A DNA stretch of 6,823 nucleotides, taken from NCBI GenBank assembly GCA_022567365.1, contig JADFHG010000210.1, forward strand, positions 1 to 6,823, in the 5' to 3' direction. Made by a program: the position numbers and the translations under genes. The DNA is from Planctomycetota bacterium (GTDB lineage: Bacteria; Planctomycetota; Phycisphaerae; UBA1845). Shown here in pieces: positions 1 to 5,536 of the stretch; position 1 is the stretch's first letter, and every line of letters begins with the position of its first letter. The notes under the pieces are model-generated. The model saw only the letters and a list, made by a program, of their open reading frames with translations. It made no database searches and was not told the DNA's origin.

Positions 1-83
1 CGAGCGGGCTGCCCCGTTGCCGGCCGGATTGCCAGTGCCCGCGGCCCGGAACACAGCAGCGGGAAATGGTGTAAAACCCCATA

Positions 84-104
84 GACCCCTACGGGGTCGT
101 TTGG
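84..104 (+). terminator. Terminator-like small hairpin upstream of the first gene
   Basis: GACCCC (84-89), a TAC loop and GGGGTC (93-98) form a perfect 6-bp stem, followed directly by GTTTGG. The T run is only three bases, so this is a weak intrinsic-terminator candidate. It could end a gene lying left of the window; no such gene is visible here. The rest of 1-297 holds no convincing coding sequence: the open frames there have the arginine- and proline-rich composition of chance frames in GC-rich DNA. Confidence 0.3.
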
Positions 105-297
105 ATACCGGCTGGCAGCCTGTTGAAAAACCAAATGGCGGCGTCGTTGGCCCGCGTTCTCGGGCGCTCAGCGGCCGCCACAGGGGACGGCCCCTATTTC
201 TCCAACGGACTGCCAAGCTTTCATGGACCCTGCCGGCGACGCGCCGCCAATGGCCCAATTGCCTCGATCTCGAAACGTGGTAGCCTGCGCGCCCGTG

Positions 298-2112
298 ATG
301 ACCGCGAAACGACGAACACTCGGGCGGCTGATCTTTATTGTCGGCGTTGCGACATTGGTGCCGACAGTGACGACCGCGTGTCGGCTTCTCCGGGCCGGTA
401 GGGCCGATTTGCCCACCCAAACCGATCGGTTGATGAGTGTCTATCCCGAGCTGCGCGCCGGTCGATTCGAGGTCATTGCCGATTTCGAGGATTCCCGCCA
501 GGTGGAACTCTTTCGGGTGGATGGCGCTGGCGAAGACGTCCGGTGTGGCCTCGACAAGAAACGCGGGCGGCCTGAAACGGGGAAAGCTTGTCTACGTTTT
601 TCTCCGAGAATCAGTGCCGAGACACTTGTCGTCAGCAACGATGACGCCGAGGAGTGGTTCCTCCCCGGCGACTGGCGCGCCTATGACACGTTCATGATGA
701 GCGTTCGCGCGCTGCGGGAACCGACGGTAATCGATATCGAGATCGCGAGCGGCGAGGGAACCGGGCGGATCGGCGTCGGGTCGAGCGTTGACCTCGCGCG
801 CGGGTGGAACACCGTACGAATCGACCTGGGCGAGATTGCGGATCGTGTTCCGTTGGGCAGCGTGCGGGAGATCCGGCTGTCCGTACCCGATCCGTCGCCC
901 CGCACGGAACTGTTTTTCGACGATCTTCTCTTGACCCGCGACCGCGGCGACGTCTTCGGGGATCCGGAGGGGCGCGACGGATCTCTTTACGTACAACAGG
1001 TCGGGCGCAGGTATCGCGTCGGTGCGGGCGGGCGCTTCGAGTTGACCTTTGCCCACGGCCAAATCGTGGCGTGGTACGATCTGGCCGTGGATCCGAACCG
1101 GCTCGTGAACTTCGCGCAAGGCACGGTGCTGGGTCCGAATCCGCTTTGGTTGAGGCAAGATGCTCTTGGCGGTAACAACGAGGTTGGCACCGAAGACTAC
1201 CTTCAATTCGGCGAGGAAGTCCGAGCGCGGCAAGTGATCCTCGAGGCATCGAACATCCGCGTCGTCGTACTTTGCGAATGGCATTTCACGCGAGACGCGA
1301 GTACCGCGCCGGCGACCGTGACCACCGACCGGCAGCCCGACTTCCGATGCGTGTACGCCGTCTACCCGACGGGACAGGTCTTCGTCGCAGTCGATTACGA
1401 AATGCGCCGCACGGACATGGAACCCCTCGATCCGGCGCTTTCGATTTCGCTCTCGGCGCACCCACCGTTTGCCGCCGCGCACATCAGCGAGTATCCGGCT
1501 CACGGCGATGACGGTTCGATCGCGTACATCACCGCGCGGGGCAGACGGAGGGAAGGACCTCTCATTATGTTTGCCGTGTTCGATCCGAACGGCACCGTCC
1601 GGACCGGCGCCGTGGAAGACGCCGAGCGACGCGTGATGGCACTGACGGCGGTCCGTCCGGCGGGGCAGGGGCCGCGCGAGACGTGGTTCGCACAGATTCT
1701 GCTGACGCAGTCCGCCGACCATTGCGACGCGGAACTCGCGCAACGGGCCGCCGATCTGGGGCGAGCGGTTGGACCGCAGATTCAGATTGGATCGACGACG
1801 GCTCCCGATCGCACCGCAAATACAGCTCCCGACGCGGATCTCTCACTCGGCTGCTATGACGTCTACGCGGAGGCCGGCCGGGCGCGATTCGTGGTGGACG
1901 GCTCGGTGTTGCCCTTTCATACACCGACGTTCCGCATACTCGGTGGCGGCGGTCGTGATGCGTGGATCTACGTCAACCACCTCATTATCGATCGGAAAGC
2001 ACAAGATGCGGCCGGGAACCTGATATTCCAATTGTCCCGTGTCGTCAGCGACCGCACGCTGATCGAGATCCTCTTCCGCGAACCCCAACCCCAACCGCAA
2101 CCCGGCAATTGA
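298..2112 (+). CDS. Probable lipoprotein/secreted protein, N-terminal beta-sandwich region, function unknown
   Basis: A 604-residue protein whose function I do not recognise. The ATG at 298 is chosen because it puts a typical export signal at the very N-terminus: basic MTAKRR, a hydrophobic stretch at residues 11-22, then VTTAC with Cys28, which fits the broad lipobox pattern although Thr at -3 and -2 is not the usual Leu/Ala. The frame stays open back to an ATG at 223, which would add 25 unconvincing residues. No Shine-Dalgarno sequence is seen at either start. Residues ~57-212, from FEVIADFED to ELFFDDLLL, look like a jelly-roll carbohydrate-binding or galactose-binding-like domain: acidic start motif, alternating strands, and a closing F-x-D-D strand. 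Residues ~235-480 are rich in beta-strands with no catalytic motif I can name. Residues ~517-595 form another beta-rich section, and the end is a Pro/Gln tail. It is probably anchored at the membrane or exported. It stands alone, 104 bases before the next gene. Confidence 0.85.
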   Translation: MTAKRRTLGRLIFIVGVATLVPTVTTACRLLRAGRADLPTQTDRLMSVYPELRAGRFEVIADFEDSRQVELFRVDGAGEDVRCGLDKKRGRPETGKACLRFSPRISAETLVVSNDDAEEWFLPGDWRAYDTFMMSVRALREPTVIDIEIASGEGTGRIGVGSSVDLARGWNTVRIDLGEIADRVPLGSVREIRLSVPDPSPRTELFFDDLLLTRDRGDVFGDPEGRDGSLYVQQVGRRYRVGAGGRFELTFAHGQIVAWYDLAVDPNRLVNFAQGTVLGPNPLWLRQDALGGNNEVGTEDYLQFGEEVRARQVILEASNIRVVVLCEWHFTRDASTAPATVTTDRQPDFRCVYAVYPTGQVFVAVDYEMRRTDMEPLDPALSISLSAHPPFAAAHISEYPAHGDDGSIAYITARGRRREGPLIMFAVFDPNGTVRTGAVEDAERRVMALTAVRPAGQGPRETWFAQILLTQSADHCDAELAQRAADLGRAVGPQIQIGSTTAPDRTANTAPDADLSLGCYDVYAEAGRARFVVDGSVLPFHTPTFRILGGGGRDAWIYVNHLIIDRKAQDAAGNLIFQLSRVVSDRTLIEILFREPQPQPQPGN

Positions 2113-2137
2113 CAGCCGTCATCGGCGAATCTAGAAT

Positions 2138-2174
2138 CAGCCGTCTTGGACTAATTCGTGCGTTAGGTTATTTT
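2138..2174 (+). promoter_or_regulatory. Weak candidate promoter for the dksA-like/lspA/ribD run
   Basis: TTGGAC (2146-2151) and TATTTT (2169-2174) are 17 bases apart and match the sigma-70 -35 and -10 boxes at 3/6 and 4/6. Transcription would start near 2181, leaving a leader of about 36 bases before the GTG at 2217. An octamer CAGCCGTC occurs at 2113-2120 and again at 2138-2145, the second copy touching the -35 box, so it could be an operator, although one octamer pair can arise by chance. The T run at 2171-2176 has no good stem before it, so I do not call a terminator for the preceding gene. Confidence 0.3.
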
Positions 2175-2216
2175 TTCTAGTTTCACTCGGCATTCGTGGG
2201 GGCGCCGTTAGCAGTC

Positions 2217-3200
2217 GTGGCGAAGCGCAAATCAACCAAGAAAACCTCGTCCGCCCGCGGCCGAACCGTCCGCGGAGCGACGTCGACCCTGCGTTCCAAG
2301 AAGAAGTCCGCGAAGACGCCCGCGGCGACAAAGAAGTCCAGGGCGAAGAAGGTCGCAGGGAAAAAGATCGCGGCGAAAAAGGCCGCGGCAAAGAAGAAGC
2401 CGGCGGCGAAAAAGGCCGTGGCCAAGAAGAAACCGACGGGGAAGAGGATCGCAGGGAGAATGATCGCGGTGAAAAAGGCCGCAGCGAAGAAGCAGTCTAC
2501 GGCCAAGAAGGGCGGGGCGAAGAGGATCGCGGCAAAGAAGAAAACCGCGGGCAAACCGAGTACGAAAAAGTCGACCGCGCGGAAGACCCGGGTAGCGGCG
2601 AAGACAAGTGGCGTCGGCCCGCGCAGCGCGAGCAAAATGGGCACGAAGAGGGCCAAGACGGCGGTCCACCGGAGTACCGCAAGCTCAGCCGCGGCGGGCG
2701 GGCGCCGCTCGAGGGCCACCAGCCGACCGCCGCCGCTCGGGGGCTTGCGCTTCGCAGGTTCGCCCGCGAGCGAGGATACGATCCGGATCGTCGACGGAGA
2801 CCGACCGGTCCCCAAGACCCGCCTTTCTTCAAAGAGACTGAAGGAACTTCGGGCACTTCTTTTGGCTAAGCGCGCGGACCTGGCGGGCGACGTGGCCCAC
2901 TTGGCCGACGGGATTCGGGGCGGCGGCGCCTATGGCGGCGGTCAAACGTCGTCGATGCCCCAGCACATGGCCGAACTCGGCTCGGACAACTGGGAACAGG
3001 ACTTCAACATCGGTCTGATTGCGAGCGAGCAGGCCCGGGTACGCGAGATCGACGCCGCGCTCGAGCGCTTGGAAAATGGGACGTACGGAGTCTGCCTCGC
3101 CACGCACAAACCCATCACGATTGCAAGACTTCTCGCCAAACCATGGGCCGAATACAGCATTGAATATGCCCGACTGCGCGAAGAGGGACGTGTCCCGTAG
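2217..3200 (+). CDS. DksA/TraR-family protein with histone-H1-like basic N-terminal tail and degenerate zinc finger
   Basis: A 327-residue protein from GTG 2217 (MAKRKSTKK). This start is preferred over GTG 2196 because it opens the basic tail directly and has GGGGGCG about 13 bases upstream. Residues ~1-175 are a Lys/Ala/Arg-rich tail of AAKK, AKKK and GKR repeats like eukaryotic H1 C-termini, expected to be disordered and to bind DNA. Residues ~204-318 match the DksA/TraR family: a long helix from LSSKRLKELRALLLAKR, the segment MPQHMAELGSDNWEQDF, a second helix EQARVREIDAALERLENGTYG, then the zinc-finger region. Only Cys293 of the four zinc cysteines remains; the others are Thr296, Ser314 and Tyr317, so zinc binding is unlikely. 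DksA proteins bind in the RNA polymerase secondary channel and modulate transcription initiation, often with ppGpp. Here the tail may add nucleoid binding (inference). It is 14 bases upstream of lspA and probably cotranscribed with it. Confidence 0.93.
   Translation: MAKRKSTKKTSSARGRTVRGATSTLRSKKKSAKTPAATKKSRAKKVAGKKIAAKKAAAKKKPAAKKAVAKKKPTGKRIAGRMIAVKKAAAKKQSTAKKGGAKRIAAKKKTAGKPSTKKSTARKTRVAAKTSGVGPRSASKMGTKRAKTAVHRSTASSAAAGGRRSRATSRPPPLGGLRFAGSPASEDTIRIVDGDRPVPKTRLSSKRLKELRALLLAKRADLAGDVAHLADGIRGGGAYGGGQTSSMPQHMAELGSDNWEQDFNIGLIASEQARVREIDAALERLENGTYGVCLATHKPITIARLLAKPWAEYSIEYARLREEGRVP
2367..2492 (+). repeat. Imperfect 30-base direct repeat inside the lysine-rich tail
   Basis: The 30 bases at 2367-2396 recur at 2463-2492 with three differences, all transitions that leave the encoded peptide (IAAKKAAAKK versus IAVKKAAAKK) nearly the same. 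The copies start 96 bases (32 codons) apart, with further partial copies between and after them. The coding strand is strongly purine-rich through this stretch. Growth of the tail by internal duplication is the simplest reading. Confidence 0.6.
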
Positions 3201-3214
3201 CGAATCAGACGACC

Positions 3215-3943
3215 ATGACAGCGCCCGGCGAAAACCAGGACGCACTTCCGTCGGCCCTGCGCCATCCGGGGTCGCATGCCCGGCTGTGGATCATTGCCGG
3301 ATCATCACTCGCGTTCGACCTGTGGTCCAAGCACTGGGTATTCGAGCAATTGGATCCGGATGAATTCCGGACGATTATCGCCAAGACACTGTGCTTTCAG
3401 CGCACGCTCAACGCAGGCGCGGTGTTCGGCTCATTCGCCGGTTTCTCGGGGCTCTTCATCGTGGCAACGCTGTTCGCGCTCGCGTTTGTCATGTTCATTT
3501 TCGCCGGCTGCCGACCCCGACAACGGAGCGTGCACATCGCGCTCGGTCTGATCCTCGGTGGAGCGCTGGGCAACCTTTACGATCGGGCGTATATCAAGGC
3601 CGACGTGTTGACGATCAATCAGACGTCGGGAGCACAATACAAACGCATCGGAACGGTCATTGAAACGGGAGCCGAGGGCGTTAGGATTGGATCCTGGCCG
3701 GACGGGGCGAATTCGCAACTCATATCCAAGGGCGATATAGCCAAACACACGCGCCAAGGCGTCGTGCGCGACTTCATCAAGTTCGTGCCGCGGTTTCCGT
3801 CCTGGGTGCCGGGACTCGGGGGCAGGGACGTTTGGCCATGGGTGTTCAATGTCGCGGACTCCGCGCTTGTCGTGGGAGTGGGCGTGCTGCTCGTCAATTT
3901 CTGGTTCGAGCGAAGGCACGTCGCCGTGGAATCGGCATCGTAA
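3215..3943 (+). CDS. lspA: Lipoprotein signal peptidase II with long periplasmic insertion
   Basis: A 242-residue inner-membrane aspartyl protease that cuts the signal peptide from diacylglyceryl-modified prolipoproteins just before the lipidated cysteine. All family motifs are present: FDLWSK (Asp35, Ser38, Lys39) in the first membrane helix, LNAGAVFG (65-72), GGALGNLYDR (115-124), V-R-D-F with Asp186, and FNVAD with Asp215. By the known family mechanism Asp186 and Asp215 are the catalytic pair. Four membrane segments lie near 24-43, 76-97, 106-122 and 208-231. Usual length is about 160-170 residues. The excess comes from ~20 extra N-terminal residues and from residues 125-183, 59 residues between GNLYDR and VRDF where E. 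coli has about 5. That loop faces the periplasm. The ATG at 3215 is 14 bases after the regulator's stop; no clear ribosome binding site. ribD starts 31 bases downstream. Identity is secure. Confidence 0.96.
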   Translation: MTAPGENQDALPSALRHPGSHARLWIIAGSSLAFDLWSKHWVFEQLDPDEFRTIIAKTLCFQRTLNAGAVFGSFAGFSGLFIVATLFALAFVMFIFAGCRPRQRSVHIALGLILGGALGNLYDRAYIKADVLTINQTSGAQYKRIGTVIETGAEGVRIGSWPDGANSQLISKGDIAKHTRQGVVRDFIKFVPRFPSWVPGLGGRDVWPWVFNVADSALVVGVGVLLVNFWFERRHVAVESAS

Positions 3944-3974
3944 TCGAACAGCGCGTGCGCGCACGGCTTCTTTT

Positions 3975-5096
3975 ATGCCTCATCACGCATCCGATGATTT
4001 TGATCGACGGATGATGCAAGCGGCCATCGCCCTTGCGCGGCGCGGCGAGGGTTTCGTCGAGCCGAATCCGATGGTCGGTTGCGTGATCACCAAGCGCGGT
4101 CGCGTCATCGGGCGAGGCTACCACGAACGTTTCGGAGCACCTCACGCGGAGATCAATGCGCTGGCTGTCTGCCGAGAGTCCCCGGCCGGCGGAACCGTCT
4201 ACGTCTCCCTGGAGCCATGCGCTCATCACGCAAAAACGCCCCCATGTTGCGATGCGTTGATCAAGGCGCGCATCGCGCGGGTGGTGATCGGCGCGCGCGA
4301 TCCCAACAAGACCGTTCGTGGCGGCGGCGCTCGTCGGCTTCGCGCCGCCGGAATCGACGTTCACACGGGAGTGTGCCGCGAAACGGCACAGGAGTTGATC
4401 GCACCGTTCGCGACATGGGTCACTCTACGGCGTCCATTCGTGATCGCTAAGTGGGCGCAGAGCCTTGACGGGAAGATGGCCACCGGAACCGGAGATTCAA
4501 AGTGGATCTCATGCGAGGCGTCGCGCCGCCGCGTACATCGACTTCGCGCACGGGTAGACGCGATTCTCGTCGGATCCGGGACGGTAATCGCCGACGACCC
4601 GCTCCTCACCGCGCGGAACGTGCGGCTGCGACGCGTCGCGACGAGGGTCGTGCTCGACGGGCGATTGCGTTTGCCGATCGGCTGCGCGCTGGTCAAAGGC
4701 GCAAACACCGCGCCGACGATCGTCATGACGACGCGGGAGAAAACCTCCGCGCCGAAGGCACGGCGGCTGATGCGCCTGGGCGTCGAGCTGATCGCCTGCC
4801 GAACGCGCGCGGACCGGCTATCGATCGCAGACGTCTTGCGACACCTCGCGCAACGCGATGTCACCAACCTCCTCGTCGAGGGCGGGCCGACGGTCCTGGC
4901 GTCGCTGGTTGGACAGGGGTTGGTGGACGAGGCCCACGTGTACGTAGCACCGATATTGATCGGCGCCGGCCCTTCGGTGTTGAGCGCGGGCAACGGCGTG
5001 GACCGCGTGTGTGACGCGTATGCACCGTCGACGGTTCACACCTCAAAGTCGGGCGTGGACACGCTCGTGCGAATGCGTTTCGCAACGTCCTGGTAA
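3975..5096 (+). CDS. ribD: Bifunctional diaminohydroxyphosphoribosylaminopyrimidine deaminase / 5-amino-6-(5-phosphoribosylamino)uracil reductase
   Basis: A 373-residue cytosolic enzyme doing two successive steps of riboflavin synthesis: hydrolytic deamination of the pyrimidine ring, then NADPH-dependent reduction of the ribosyl side chain. The deaminase domain (~8-146) has PNPMVGCVI (30-38), HAEINAL with zinc ligand His57 and catalytic Glu59, and EPCAHHAKTPPC with zinc ligands Cys82 and Cys91. The reductase domain (~152-370) has KWAQSLDGKMA (159-169), WISCEASRRRVHRLRA, DAILVGSGTVIADDPLLTAR and LLVEGGPTVLASL (299-311). Length is normal for the fused enzyme. The frame is open back to 3849 inside lspA, but ATG 3975 gives the family's usual N-terminus (DDFDRRMMQAAIALA). 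ATGs at 4011 and 4014 would cut into this conserved helix. No Shine-Dalgarno and no FMN riboswitch is seen in the 31-base gap after lspA. The usual N in the LNxxF motif at the domain junction is Ile here (LIAPF), a minor change. Confidence 0.97.
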   Translation: MPHHASDDFDRRMMQAAIALARRGEGFVEPNPMVGCVITKRGRVIGRGYHERFGAPHAEINALAVCRESPAGGTVYVSLEPCAHHAKTPPCCDALIKARIARVVIGARDPNKTVRGGGARRLRAAGIDVHTGVCRETAQELIAPFATWVTLRRPFVIAKWAQSLDGKMATGTGDSKWISCEASRRRVHRLRARVDAILVGSGTVIADDPLLTARNVRLRRVATRVVLDGRLRLPIGCALVKGANTAPTIVMTTREKTSAPKARRLMRLGVELIACRTRADRLSIADVLRHLAQRDVTNLLVEGGPTVLASLVGQGLVDEAHVYVAPILIGAGPSVLSAGNGVDRVCDAYAPSTVHTSKSGVDTLVRMRFATSW

Positions 5097-5295
5097 ATCG
5101 CCCGCCCCGGCAGGCAGGCTGCTACGGGTTCGCCGTTGCGGCTGCGCCCGTTCCGACCCGCACGACGGATTCTCCAGGATCATCAATCGCGAAAGGCGTC
5201 GCATCGCCGTGCCCGGTGTTGGGCATGAGTTGATACCCTCGAAGATTCTCGGCATCGCAAACGAATCCGTCGACCTCAACGACCCGTTGAAAAAC
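5097..5295. other. Stretch without a convincing gene, weakly coding-like on both strands
   Basis: No family is recognisable here. Between about 5122 and 5295 both a + frame (reading PGVGHELIPSKILGIANES at 5210-5266) and the codon-aligned - frame (VVEVDGFVCDAENLRGYQLM, ending in a stop at 5122) have a balanced amino-acid composition, unlike the Arg/Pro-rich frames elsewhere. One may be the remnant of a degraded gene, with the - strand frame running into the repeat element at 5296. There is no start with a ribosome binding site, and I cannot decide the strand. Confidence 0.25.
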
Positions 5296-5422
5296 GTGTG
5301 GCACGGGCCTGACAAAGCCAGCTTGCTGGTCAGCCCGTGTTCGCACCGGCAACGGGCCGGCCACTGGCAAAGCCAGCTTGCCGGCGGTTTGTCGGGTCCG
5401 CTTGCGGGTGCCGGTGCCACAC
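5296..5422. repeat. Palindromic structured intergenic element (REP/MITE-like)
   Basis: The element is bounded by GTGTGGCAC (5296-5304) and its exact reverse complement GTGCCACAC (5414-5422). The match extends to 11 of 12 bases. Inside lie three CTTG-capped hairpin cores: CCAGCTTGCTGG (5318-5329), CCAGCTTGCCGG (5373-5384) and TCCGCTTGCGGG (5397-5408). CAAAGCCAGCTTGC is repeated exactly at 5313-5326 and 5368-5381. The first core sits inside a 13-bp stem (5301-5313 with 5329-5340, one bulged C). GCACCGGCA (5343-5351) pairs with TGCCGGTGC (5409-5417). No transposase is present. The symmetry suggests a dispersed, folded repeat family, but copy number cannot be judged from one window. Confidence 0.65.
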
Positions 5423-5465
5423 CCACAATTCGGACTCTTTCAATGGACTGTTGGCCCATTCGCCG

Positions 5466-5497
5466 GGCTCGGCCGCGCGTTGCCGCGCGGCCGAGCC
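5466..5497. terminator. Strong 14-bp GC hairpin between convergent genes
   Basis: GGCTCGGCCGCGCG (5466-5479), loop TTGC, then CGCGCGGCCGAGCC (5484-5497) pair perfectly over 14 bp, and two more pairs are possible outside one bulged G. It lies 370 bases after ribD and 40 bases beyond the stop of the - strand gene, so it could block read-through in both directions. Neither side has a T run, so it is not a classical intrinsic terminator. Stem-only terminators of this kind are known in GC-rich bacteria, and an RNA-stabilising 3' hairpin is another possibility. Confidence 0.5.
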
Positions 5498-5504
5498 GGT
5501 GAAG

Positions 5505-5528
5505 GGAACCCTCGTTTCCGAAGGGTCC
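5505..5528 (-). terminator. Second, imperfect hairpin just after the - strand gene
   Basis: GGA-A-CCCT-CG (5505-5514) can pair with CG-A-AGGG-TCC (5519-5528) with a bulge on each side, closing a short loop. It begins 9 bases past the stop of the leftward gene and precedes the 14-bp hairpin on that transcript. It may be part of a tandem 3'-end structure; it is weak on its own. Confidence 0.25.
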
Positions 5529-5536
5529 ATGATCGG

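Noticed and set aside
17..283. An 88-residue + strand open frame at the left edge
   Set aside because: Arg/Pro/Gly-rich with no motif; it contains the terminator-like hairpin at 84-104 and ends just before the first gene. Nothing supports translation.
259..286. TTGCCT (259-264) and TAGCCT (281-286) as a promoter for the first gene
   Set aside because: The -10 match is only 3/6, spacing is 16 and the start would fall almost on the ATG; not better than chance.
592..1743. A 383-residue open frame on the - strand
   Set aside because: It is a shadow of the first gene, common in GC-rich coding DNA. Its composition is Arg/His-rich, it has no recognisable domain, and the + strand frame has a signal peptide and domain-like structure.
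2183..2815. A 210-residue open frame on the - strand rich in Phe, Ala and Leu that looks like a membrane protein
   Set aside because: It is the antisense of the lysine/alanine-rich tail: AAG and AAA read backwards give Leu/Phe codons. It overlaps a well-supported gene and has no family motif.
3944..3974. An FMN riboswitch before ribD
   Set aside because: The gap to lspA is only 31 bases, too short for one, and the bases upstream are lspA coding sequence.
122..5295. GTTGAAAAAC at 122-131 and again at 5286-5295, considered as a mobile-element end
   Set aside because: The flanks are unrelated beyond about 12 bases, and 10-base matches are expected by chance in a window this long.
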